Assembly: GCA_029781115.1 (NCBI GenBank)
Contig: JAKOXG010000005.1
Span: forward strand, 16,538-80,537
DNA from: Candidatus Cloacimonadota bacterium
GTDB lineage: Bacteria > Cloacimonadota > Cloacimonadia > Cloacimonadales > Cloacimonadaceae
Direction: 5' to 3'
DNA length: 64,000 nucleotides
The stretch's first letter is position 1; each line of letters opens with the position of its first letter. A model generated the notes under the pieces. That model was not told the DNA's origin. It did not search any database and saw nothing but the letters and a program-made list of their open reading frames with translations. This document shows, one piece after another, positions 1 through 7,328 of this stretch. The translations under genes were made by a program, and so were the position numbers.

Positions 1-114
1 AAGCAAGACAGGGGCATCTACGATGAAATGGATGTGGCACGCTGCATCGAAGCGGCTGATGATGCCCTTTACAAAGCCAAGAACGAAGGCCGCAATCAGG
101 TGAGAATCGCATAA
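1..114 (+). CDS. C-terminal end of a GGDEF (diguanylate cyclase) protein, 5' end outside the window
   Basis: The first 114 bases read as one open frame ending in TAA at 112-114. The peptide ends ADDALYKAKNEGRNQVRIA, which is the typical last helix and strand of a GGDEF domain (the usual pattern is 'AD.ALY.AK..GRN.V'). Complete GGDEF domains make cyclic di-GMP from two GTP. The catalytic loop lies upstream of the window, so activity and any sensor domain cannot be judged. The assignment rests on about 37 residues. The gene runs in the same direction as the ABC ATPase that follows, but a TTGACA box lies between them. Confidence 0.75.
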   Translation, partial: KQDRGIYDEMDVARCIEAADDALYKAKNEGRNQVRIA

Positions 115-129
115 ATGATAAAACAACTA

Positions 130-135
130 TTGACA
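130..135 (+). promoter_or_regulatory. Possible -35 box (TTGACA) for the ABC ATPase gene
   Basis: A perfect TTGACA stands 41 bases before the ATG at 177. No convincing -10 hexamer lies 16-18 bases downstream (the sequence there is AT-rich, then TTTAGGCA). It is listed because TTGACA recurs ahead of many transcription units in this window. Confidence 0.35.
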
Positions 136-176
136 TATATGCTCTATATTTTAGGCAGGTTCAAAGGAGTATTTTG

Positions 177-1280
177 ATGGCCAAGATAACGATTAAAAAC
201 CTTAATAAGTTCTATGATAACGGCTTTCATGCCGTTAAAGACGTCAGCTTTGAAGCACTGGACAAAGAGTTCATGGTGCTGGTAGGTCCCTCGGGATGCG
301 GCAAGACCACCGTCCTCAGGCTGATCGCCGGCTTGGAAGAGATTTCCAGTGGCGAGATCTGGATCGGGGACAAACTGGTAAACAACGTGCACCCCAAGGA
401 CAGAAACATCGCCATGGTGTTTCAAAACTACGCTCTCTATCCGCACATGACGGTGTATGACAACATGGCTTTTGCGCTCAAGCTGCGCAAAGAAGACAAA
501 GCCACCATCCAGAAGAAGGTGGCTCACGCAGCCGAGCTTCTGGGCATTGAAAGCATGATGAAACGCCGTCCCGCACAGCTTTCCGGTGGACAAAGGCAGC
601 GTGTGGCTCTGGGTAGAGCCATCGTGAGAAACCCCCAGGTCTTCCTCTTTGACGAGCCGCTCTCCAACCTCGACGCCAAGCTGAGGGTGCAGATGCGCTC
701 CGAGATCGTGAAGCTGCACAGGCATCTGGAAAACACGATGATCTACGTGACGCACGACCAGGTGGAAGCGATGACCATGGCAGACAGGATCGTGGTGATG
801 AAAGACGGCGTCATCCATCAGATAGACACGCCGCTGGACATCTACAACAACCCCGCAAACATGTTTGTCGCCGGCTTTATCGGCAGTCCTGCAATCAACC
901 TGCTCGATGGCAGACTGGAAGCCAGGGATTCGCAACTCTGCTTCGTCACCGAGGGTGTGAGCATTGCACTCACCAAGACGCAGGAAGAGACGCTGAAGTC
1001 TTACAAAGACAAGGCAATAGTCTTTGGCATCCGTCCGGAAGACATCTACGACGCACGCTTTGACAGCATGGCGGATGCACCGCAGCAGATCATGGCACTC
1101 TGCGACATCGTGGAGCCCTTGGGCAATGAATATCACCTGCAGCTCAAAGCCGGCAAAGATGACCTCACCGCCCGCTTTGACCCCAAGGAACTGCCCAGAG
1201 CGGGAGAACAGCTCGCCATCAGCGTAGACATGGCCAAAGCGCACTTCTTTGACCCTGAGACGCAACTGAGCTTGGTCTAA
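177..1280 (+). CDS. ABC transporter ATP-binding protein, MalK/UgpC/MsmX type
   Basis: This 367-residue protein is the cytosolic ATPase that would power an importer for sugars or related solutes. It has Walker A GPSGCGKTT (residues 37-45), the signature LSGGQRQRVALGRA (about 134), Walker B VFLFDEP followed by LSNLDAKLR, and the H-loop VTHDQVEAMTMADR. A C-terminal segment from about 235 matches the TOBE-type regulatory region of the MalK/UgpC branch. The ATG at 177 is chosen over an in-frame TTG at 174 because AAAGGAG at 164-170 is correctly spaced. No permease or solute-binding gene is nearby, so it is probably an ATPase shared by permeases encoded elsewhere. The family is sure; the substrate is unknown. 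Confidence 0.93.
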   Translation: MAKITIKNLNKFYDNGFHAVKDVSFEALDKEFMVLVGPSGCGKTTVLRLIAGLEEISSGEIWIGDKLVNNVHPKDRNIAMVFQNYALYPHMTVYDNMAFALKLRKEDKATIQKKVAHAAELLGIESMMKRRPAQLSGGQRQRVALGRAIVRNPQVFLFDEPLSNLDAKLRVQMRSEIVKLHRHLENTMIYVTHDQVEAMTMADRIVVMKDGVIHQIDTPLDIYNNPANMFVAGFIGSPAINLLDGRLEARDSQLCFVTEGVSIALTKTQEETLKSYKDKAIVFGIRPEDIYDARFDSMADAPQQIMALCDIVEPLGNEYHLQLKAGKDDLTARFDPKELPRAGEQLAISVDMAKAHFFDPETQLSLV

Positions 1281-1300
1281 ATCCGTAATCGCTCCCATTC

Positions 1301-2086
1301 ATGCTTTCTGTAGTGGACAAAGCGGCTGTCTGGCAGCCCCTGTTGCTGTGTATCATGGTCTTTGGCACAGTTGCCAACCTGACGGCAGACCTGAGCGAGG
1401 AAAGCGCATCCTCAATCGCTTTGAGCGGCATCACCTTCCTTTCCGACAGCCCTGCAGACCAGACGCTTTCGCCCCTGATCAGAGGCAATGGGATCAGCTT
1501 CAACTACCACCTCCCCTTCAGCCAGCCCGAAGCACAGGTATGGGGAGTGCACTACGCAATGGACTACAAGACTTTACACTCCGGCTTTGGCTCCACTTGG
1601 ATGAGTCATCCGGATTACAACTATCGAGACTACTATCTGAACGCCAATCTGGGCAATGAAGAGATAGTGCTGGGCTACACTCAGCACCTTATTCACGAGT
1701 CTTTCAGCACTGATGACTCCTACCTGACGTGGCATTCGGACTTGGGGTTATCCGCCATGCACGCCCCTTACGGTGGTGAAATCCGCTGGCTGAGGATAGC
1801 AAGCCTGGATGCGCAGTGGCATTTCACCGCACTTTATCGCTTTGGGCTGGGTGGCAAGTCCGCCGTGAGCTACGTGCATCAGCCCCATGGAGACGACAGT
1901 CTTCGCAGTAGCATCTCTATTGCCGCCAGTGATTTACTCCACTTTGCGGCTTCCTGGCAGAGCCATCCCTCCCGCTTTGGGTTTGGCTTGCGCCTCAATT
2001 ATGGCTCCCTGGCGCTGTTGTATGCCATTCGCACGCATCAGGAGCTCAATGCAGATCACAGTTTGGAAATGAGGTACCAATGGTAA
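1301..2086 (+). CDS. Exported protein of unknown function, possible outer-membrane barrel
   Basis: This is a 261-residue protein I do not recognise. Residues about 11-29 (QPLLLCIMVFGTVANLTA) look like a signal-peptide core ending in an AxA-like site. The rest is rich in aromatic and small residues with alternating patterns (such as YNYRDYYLNANLG and FHFAASWQ-like stretches), as in outer-membrane beta-barrels. No ribosome-binding site stands out before 1301, and GTG codons a few residues in are alternatives. It starts 20 bases after the ABC ATPase stop and overlaps the next gene by 7 bases, so the three are probably co-transcribed. The next gene also encodes an exported protein, suggesting a pair. 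Confidence 0.6.
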   Translation: MLSVVDKAAVWQPLLLCIMVFGTVANLTADLSEESASSIALSGITFLSDSPADQTLSPLIRGNGISFNYHLPFSQPEAQVWGVHYAMDYKTLHSGFGSTWMSHPDYNYRDYYLNANLGNEEIVLGYTQHLIHESFSTDDSYLTWHSDLGLSAMHAPYGGEIRWLRIASLDAQWHFTALYRFGLGGKSAVSYVHQPHGDDSLRSSISIAASDLLHFAASWQSHPSRFGFGLRLNYGSLALLYAIRTHQELNADHSLEMRYQW

Positions 2087-3624
2087 GATACTTACTTGTT
2101 TTATTGCTGCTTTTCAGCGTTCCGATCTGGGCGCAAGTGCCCGATCAAGATGAAGAAATCCAGAGCCCTGAGCTGATAGAGCTCACTCTGGACGAGATTC
2201 AAGTGCAAGGTTGGCAACAAGATGCGGCTGACCTGCTGCAACAAACCAGGATATGGGCTTTGGAAAACCGCCTCTGGTGGGATGGCGAGCTGGAAAGCCT
2301 GCACCGCTTTGGCGGCTGGTATACGGGGAACAGGCTGGACGTGGCTCTGCTCCACAATTGGGACAATCACAATACCCATTTCGGTGCTTCGCTGAAGGTC
2401 GACAGAAGCGGCGCCATCAGAGAAATGGCGGTGGGCAACTACCGTCCCCGTTTTGGCAGTGGAGTCAGCCTGGGTGTTTCCGGAAGCGGACGCCGCGGCC
2501 CGATGTTTGAGCTCGGTTCCATGAGCCCCGTAGACCTCTACAGCCCCATGGGTGCCGCCGTGATAGCCGATATCTGGGAGCTCAAGGCAATGGCCTTTGG
2601 CTCCATCGTAAACCGACCCATCAACGTGAATACAAACAACCAGGTCGCCTCTTTTGCCAAGCGCAAGGTCGATTATGACACCCTGGACAGGGAACGCATC
2701 TGGGGCGCCGCTTTGGCCTATGAAGACGAATACTTCAGCGTGGGCGGCATGCTCTATGAACAAAAGCACAATTGGGAACATCAAAACGTGGTCTACAAGC
2801 AAAAGCTGCTCATCCCTGCCCTGGCTTTCAAGCTGGATCTTCATGAGTTTGAGCTGGATTTGGAACTGGGCAAGATCAAGAAAAAGGTGCACGCCTACGC
2901 CGCCTTCCGCTATGAACATGAAGGCTTCAAACAGCAGATCAGCATGGCCAAAGACCCCGATAGAAGCAAGATCGCCTACAGCAACTTTGCCCAGGCAGTC
3001 GTCCGCAATCCAAACAGCATAGAGCTCGCTTACGATGCGCTTTTCCCGCTGGCAAAGTATCTGAAGCTGCACCTGCTCTTTTCCGCCAATCAATACCAGC
3101 AACCCACCTCATCCAACAACTCCATCAAAAGCAGGCTGGCCGCCTCTCTCAGGTATGCAGACAAGGTCTCCGCTTTCGGCATCAAGGTCAGCTACTTTGA
3201 CAGGGAAGTGCTCTCCAACATCATGCAAAACTATGCGGTCACGCGCCCCAATCACTGGCGCTTTGAGCTGAACATGAACCACAAGGCGCTGGATCCCTTG
3301 CAGATACACCTCAACTGCCGTTACCACATTGAGGATAAAAAGAACTACAAAAACAACGGCTTCTATTACAACAGCGGCCTCAGATACAAACACAAAAACG
3401 TCTGCTTTGATGCCGGTTACAGAGCCTGCTTCAGAAACAAATACGGGATTTACTACCTTGACGAGAGCTATGAAGGCTGGTCGATGTCAGTGCGTGAGGA
3501 TCAGCAGATCTATCTGGGCGGCAAGCTGGATTTCCACCCCGCCTACGTGAGCCTTCAATACAACCAATCCATCCAACACGCCAAAGACTACAGGATAATC
3601 GCCGGCCTCACGATCAAGTATTGA
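2080..3624 (+). CDS. Large exported protein, probable outer-membrane beta-barrel
   Basis: This 514-residue protein begins with a clear signal peptide (MVRYLLVLLLLFSVPIWAQ, cleavage after about residue 19). An acidic linker and a short helical segment (about 35-70) follow, then about 440 residues of alternating hydrophobic and polar strands with many Tyr, Phe and Gly residues. The last residues (IIAGLTIKY) end in an aromatic residue, as barrel proteins do. The start overlaps the previous stop by 7 bases, indicating translational coupling. No enzymatic motif is visible. It could be a porin-like or structural outer-membrane protein; I cannot name the family. Confidence 0.7.
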   Translation: MVRYLLVLLLLFSVPIWAQVPDQDEEIQSPELIELTLDEIQVQGWQQDAADLLQQTRIWALENRLWWDGELESLHRFGGWYTGNRLDVALLHNWDNHNTHFGASLKVDRSGAIREMAVGNYRPRFGSGVSLGVSGSGRRGPMFELGSMSPVDLYSPMGAAVIADIWELKAMAFGSIVNRPINVNTNNQVASFAKRKVDYDTLDRERIWGAALAYEDEYFSVGGMLYEQKHNWEHQNVVYKQKLLIPALAFKLDLHEFELDLELGKIKKKVHAYAAFRYEHEGFKQQISMAKDPDRSKIAYSNFAQAVVRNPNSIELAYDALFPLAKYLKLHLLFSANQYQQPTSSNNSIKSRLAASLRYADKVSAFGIKVSYFDREVLSNIMQNYAVTRPNHWRFELNMNHKALDPLQIHLNCRYHIEDKKNYKNNGFYYNSGLRYKHKNVCFDAGYRACFRNKYGIYYLDESYEGWSMSVREDQQIYLGGKLDFHPAYVSLQYNQSIQHAKDYRIIAGLTIKY

Positions 3625-3640
3625 GGCCAGTTTAGCTGGA

Positions 3641-3690
3641 TAGGTGTTAGGTGTTAGGTTTTAGGTGTTAGGGCTGCGCTGGTTTCGGGG
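3641..3690. repeat. GTGTTAGG-type short tandem repeat, copy 1
   Basis: Four closely spaced TAGGTGTTAGG-like units are followed by GGGCTGCGCT and a GATGCG...TGCT stretch. The same arrangement occurs at 58009-58060. Both copies lie just downstream of a plus-strand gene. Function unknown. Confidence 0.6.
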
Positions 3691-3724
3691 ATGCGTGTGC
3701 TTCTTCTAAGGCGCAGGTAGCCGT

Positions 3725-4279
3725 TTAGAAGGCGTATCGATAGCCCAGGGAGACCAATATCGGGATACTCTTGCCAAACTGCGGATAGCCTTGGCTTTCC
3801 AGCTCCTCGATGCGCTTATTCTGAGTGGTGTAGACGATATACAGAATATCAAAATCCACTCCATGCCTGCGCCGGGAGCCAAACATCAACTCTCCCCCGG
3901 CTCCGACGGTAAAGCCCTGATGAGCTTCCATGACCTTGGTCATGCCTTGAGGATTGGCATACACAATGCCATTTACGCCATACCAAACACTCAACTTGGG
4001 ACGCACACGCGCATCAAACTTTAAAAAGTAGTATTTTAGCCCCAGCTCATAGCCACCCACATAGCCAAAGGTGCCGATGCTGCCGCTGACGGCGATGTCA
4101 TCGGTAAAATTGTAATCTCCATTGAAGCCCAAGCCCCCATAACACAGCCCATAACCGATGCCCAATGCGCCACGCCTGTGTCTGATCGTGGGTGTGAGGG
4201 CGAGATCCGTCTGTGCCTGCAGGGAAAGAACTGCCGTGAGCATCATGCCCAATAATACAAATATGTTGAGATGTTTCAT
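3725..4279 (-). CDS. Small outer-membrane beta-barrel protein
   Basis: This 184-residue protein has a signal peptide (about residues 1-22, ending LSLQAQ). A series of glycine- and aromatic-rich strands follows (for example GIGYGLCYGGLGFNGDYNF and GYVGGYELGLKYYF), and the protein ends in SLGYRYAF, with the terminal phenylalanine typical of BAM-assembled barrels. The length fits an eight-stranded barrel of the OmpA/OmpX size class. It is transcribed alone, with a TTGACA box 44 bases upstream. Specific role unknown. Confidence 0.7.
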   Translation of the reverse strand: MKHLNIFVLLGMMLTAVLSLQAQTDLALTPTIRHRRGALGIGYGLCYGGLGFNGDYNFTDDIAVSGSIGTFGYVGGYELGLKYYFLKFDARVRPKLSVWYGVNGIVYANPQGMTKVMEAHQGFTVGAGGELMFGSRRRHGVDFDILYIVYTTQNKRIEELESQGYPQFGKSIPILVSLGYRYAF

Positions 4280-4315
4280 TATGACTCCATACTATTTTGA
4301 TTTATGCTATTTGGC

Positions 4316-4333
4316 GGGGCTTTTATGTCAAGC
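4316..4333 (-). promoter_or_regulatory. Promoter box GCTTGACATAAAAGCCCC for the barrel gene
   Basis: On the minus strand, TTGACA at 4328-4323 is followed 16 bases later by TAGCAT, a 4/6 match to the -10 consensus. The same 18 bases occur upstream of the pyruvate:ferredoxin oxidoreductase gene (32407-32424). Confidence 0.5.
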
Positions 4334-4408
4334 TAAATCTGCTAACTGTGCTTGGACGGGGAGATTAGGGTGCCAAGCTGCCCAAGCTGACCTGATTTTG
4401 ATGAGCAG

Positions 4409-4438
4409 CAAAAAGCCCCAGGAAAATCCCGGGGCTTA
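4409..4438 (-). terminator. Rho-independent terminator for the 4458-6626 gene
   Basis: On the minus strand the stem AAGCCCC / GGGGCTT encloses an 11-base loop and is followed directly by a run of T. It begins 20 bases after the stop codon. Confidence 0.85.
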
Positions 4439-4457
4439 TCTATCATTTACACTGTCA

Positions 4458-6626
4458 TTATTTCATCAGCATCATCTTGCGGGTTTGGCTGTGTTTGCCG
4501 GCTTCCAGGCGGTAGAAGTAGATGCCGCTGGGCATGATGTTGCCGTGGTTGTCTTTGCCATCCCACACCACTTTGTGATCGCCGGTGTCTTTGCGTTCGT
4601 TCACCAGAGAGCGCACCAATTGGCCTCTGAGGTTATAGATGCCCAGTTTGGCATCACCGGCTGCGGGCATGGTGTAGCTGATGGTGGTTTCAGGGTTGAA
4701 GGGGTTGGGATAGTTTTCATGGAGGATATCGATGGAAGGCTGCACCACCGGATCATCTGCATCCGGATAATGTCTTTGGAAAGCGATTTCCAGCTCCATA
4801 AACATGGTTCTCCCACCATCGTTATTGGTGTGGTATTGGGGAGCATTCACATGTGATCCCCAAGTGAAATCATCATAAAACATAAAGGCGATTTTTCCCA
4901 TCCGATAGCCATTCTTGATACCCGTATAATAGACTCTGTCTGCGGGAAACACATACATGGGCTTGATGCCACTGAACTCAGGCGTTTCCTGGTTGTTGAT
5001 GTTGATGGGCTCGCTCCAGGTCATGCCGTTGTCATTGCTGATTGAGATCCTGATCTCAGGCGTATCGAAGAAATCGGAATACTCAGAGATGTTTACATCG
5101 TTGTAATAGCGCGCTCTACCGCTATCTTGCCACACCATCACCATCCACCCCCAATCGTTTGGCCTGGTCATTTTGATGTGGTTGTAGTGGAATATCATTG
5201 CGTTATCATGGGCGCTTGTATCCCAGTGTGGGAAAGGCCAGATGGTCTCGATGTCCAGATAGAGTTCTCCCCCAATTTCGACGTATTCGGGTTCTCCAAA
5301 AGGCTCCTCGGTATCCCAGGGTGTGTGGCAATCGTTGTAGTAGTCATCAGGATTTTGGACGGGGTGTACATCGTGGATTTCAATCTCACCGATGGAGGGA
5401 TCAAATACCAATTGCTTCACATGGTGCAAGGCGGGGAAATAGACGTTATCTGTCGCTCTAAGTGACCAGAGGGCAGGCATATGCAGCCTTCCCAGATTGT
5501 CGACGACAGCATTCACATGGCCGGAATTGATGATGCCCCAATAAAGCTCTTCCGACGCATAAGGCGTATTACCCTCTTTTTTGAAATAACCTGTGGGGTC
5601 GGTGGGAGAAGTGGCCGGATTCCAGGTCGGGAAATTGCCCAGCCTGTCATAGGCAATCCAGTTTCCTTCGCCATAATTGTCACACTTCAACACCTGCAGA
5701 TCGTTTTCGCCCAGATCGTTACCATCTGCATCCACGGCAATGCAATAGCCTATGTAGTAGATGTTTCCTGCCTCGTCGGCACAGATGGTGGTATAAGGCC
5801 TGCGCAGGACTTCTGTATCGACGTTCCAGAGGTCATACATGGGCACTGTTTTATAGTTCCAGGCGAGGTCTTCGTTTCTTTCGATCGTAGGTCCGTCAAA
5901 ATCCGCATAGGCGATCAAGGCGTTTTCGCTGGGTCTGCCACCGCTGGCGTGGGTAATTTTATTGCGCATGGACACATAGATGCGGCGCATGCCATCGATG
6001 GGCGAAGGGCCAATCACGGCTGTAGGCCAGATAAATTCGTTGTCTTCCGTTACGACGCCGTTGGGTGCCGTGATGGTGGTGGGGTTATCGGCAAGATAAA
6101 CGATATTGGTCCAAAGGCCGGTATTATCCCACATGAAGGCATCCCAAATTCCCAACGATTCCAGTGCATCATCCGTGGTATCTTCGTTTACGTGCCAAGC
6201 GTAGAAGGGTTTGCCGCTCACCGGATCGACCACCAAAGTGGGGAAGCCTTCGTGTTTTTGCGAGTTGGTGATCTCGCTGTTGTTCTTCACGTTACCTTGG
6301 CGATCCAGGTGCGTGAAGTAAATCCTGCGGTTGCTGCCCGCTTCCCGTCGACCGTGATAGGTCATAAAGTATCCGCGGCCATACTCCGGCGGGATCATTC
6401 TCAAAGGCAGGCTGCTGTAACCTCCGATAAAGTAGTCGTAAAAGTTTGTCATGATAGGCAATGGCTCGCAGGAGAATTCGTAGTATGGTGCCTCCCGCGT
6501 GGCCGCTTTGGGCCTGGTGTGGGGCGTATCGATGGGCTTCATAGCCGGCTCCGGTGCCGGAATCTCTGCATACACAAAGCTGAGCACCATGAACAGGGCT
6601 AACACGATTAAAGCAAATCTTTTCAT
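4458..6626 (-). CDS. Secreted protein with Asp-box motif and C-terminal sorting tail (paralogue 1)
   Basis: This 722-residue secreted protein has a signal peptide at residues 1-20 (ending SFVYA). The middle contains an Asp-box-like motif, SNDNGMTW, near residue 528, as found in the beta-propellers of sialidase-like proteins; this is not enough to assign an activity. The C-terminus, from about residue 645, is a FlgD-like sorting tail: ENYPNPFNPETTISYTMP, then GIYNLRGQLVR, VVWDGKDNHGN and GIYFYRLEAGKHSQTRKM. Such tails direct proteins to the cell surface or outside via type IX-like systems in related phyla. It is a paralogue of the 7329-9506 gene. It has a strong ribosome-binding site (AGGAGG), a sigma-54-like promoter and its own terminator, so it is a single-gene unit. 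Confidence 0.85.
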   Translation of the reverse strand: MKRFALIVLALFMVLSFVYAEIPAPEPAMKPIDTPHTRPKAATREAPYYEFSCEPLPIMTNFYDYFIGGYSSLPLRMIPPEYGRGYFMTYHGRREAGSNRRIYFTHLDRQGNVKNNSEITNSQKHEGFPTLVVDPVSGKPFYAWHVNEDTTDDALESLGIWDAFMWDNTGLWTNIVYLADNPTTITAPNGVVTEDNEFIWPTAVIGPSPIDGMRRIYVSMRNKITHASGGRPSENALIAYADFDGPTIERNEDLAWNYKTVPMYDLWNVDTEVLRRPYTTICADEAGNIYYIGYCIAVDADGNDLGENDLQVLKCDNYGEGNWIAYDRLGNFPTWNPATSPTDPTGYFKKEGNTPYASEELYWGIINSGHVNAVVDNLGRLHMPALWSLRATDNVYFPALHHVKQLVFDPSIGEIEIHDVHPVQNPDDYYNDCHTPWDTEEPFGEPEYVEIGGELYLDIETIWPFPHWDTSAHDNAMIFHYNHIKMTRPNDWGWMVMVWQDSGRARYYNDVNISEYSDFFDTPEIRISISNDNGMTWSEPININNQETPEFSGIKPMYVFPADRVYYTGIKNGYRMGKIAFMFYDDFTWGSHVNAPQYHTNNDGGRTMFMELEIAFQRHYPDADDPVVQPSIDILHENYPNPFNPETTISYTMPAAGDAKLGIYNLRGQLVRSLVNERKDTGDHKVVWDGKDNHGNIMPSGIYFYRLEAGKHSQTRKMMLMK

Positions 6627-6757
6627 CTTTACCTCCTAAGTAATTGGTTTGTTAATTTGCTCTGGTTCGTTACTCTCTGATCTGTCAGCAGATAGCCACT
6701 TGGAAGCAGGCTCCCTGCGGGAATTCCTAATGTTTGTCTCTACTGCGTTTTATTGTA

Positions 6758-6772
6758 TGCACAAATCGAGCC
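6758..6772 (-). promoter_or_regulatory. Candidate sigma-54 promoter, copy 1
   Basis: The minus strand reads GGCTCGATTTGTGCA, with GG and GC separated by exactly 10 bases as in the -24/-12 consensus TGGCACG-N4-TTGCA. It begins 132 bases before the start codon at 6626, which would give a leader of about 120 bases. Two further identical copies exist at near-identical spacing. Confidence 0.65.
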
Positions 6773-6882
6773 TAAACACAGAATATCTTTACTTTTGCTT
6801 TTTATTTTGTGTATATCCGCTCATAAAAACAGCTAAGCCCCCTGGTTTTCCCTTTGGATAAAATGCCCATTTTGGAGCCTAA

Positions 6883-7205
6883 TTTATTTGCAGAATCCCT
6901 ATGTTTGCAAAACATTTGACTTTTGCCCCGGAATGACCTCCCGCCCCGAAGTGCTTTTTGCTCCCCTTGGCTCTGCCTCCTAACTGCCTGCTTTGCTACT
7001 CGTTACTTACTCGAGGAGCAGGAGAGCAGCAGGGAAGGAGTTGGGAGCCCGCATGGAATCGACATTTGAGAAGGGTCTTTGATAGCGGTTATTGCTCATT
7101 GTATTATGTGTAATAGTCAAATATTGATTTTCGGCTTGGGTTTTCCGGCTCCATGCTTATCCAAAGATCACCTACTATTTTCATGGGTGTTTTGCAAGAA
7201 AACAG
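6883..7205 (+). repeat. Dispersed intergenic repeat, copy 1 of 3
   Basis: This stretch matches 22230-22560 and 46950-47270 in the same orientation. The strongest core is 6981-7070, containing TAACTGCCTGCTTT, TACTCGTTACT, TCGAGGAGCAGGAGAGCAGC and GCATGGAATCG. Downstream, copies 1 and 3 also share ATCACCTACTATTTT and ATGGGTG. No long frame is conserved between copies, so it looks non-coding. Most of the 6627-7328 gap is explained by the sigma-54 site, this repeat and a terminator. Confidence 0.8.
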
Positions 7206-7274
7206 CTTCAGAGCTGTGCGCAGCGCAGCCGGGATCACCTGCGTCCCGGAATCCAGCGCCACAACAGACAACCA

Positions 7275-7304
7275 CAAAAAAGCCCGTGGGGATACCACGG
7301 GCAT
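7275..7304 (-). terminator. Rho-independent terminator for the 7329-9506 gene
   Basis: On the minus strand the stem GCCCGTGG / CCACGGGC is followed by a T run (TTTTTTG), about 25 bases after the stop codon. Confidence 0.88.
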
Positions 7305-7328
7305 TATTGATCAGAAGCTTGAAGTCTC

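Noticed and set aside
144..1298. Long open frame on the minus strand opposite the ABC ATPase gene (384 codons)
   Set aside because: It is the antisense shadow of a clearly conserved gene; the translation is histidine/valine-rich with no motif or ribosome-binding site. Similar shadows opposite the oxidoreductase (29933-31351), the 722- and 725-residue genes and others were dropped for the same reason.
3641..3690. CRISPR or telomere-like array at the GTGTTAGG repeats
   Set aside because: Units are 7-10 bases with no spacers, and the second copy shows it is part of a longer dispersed element.
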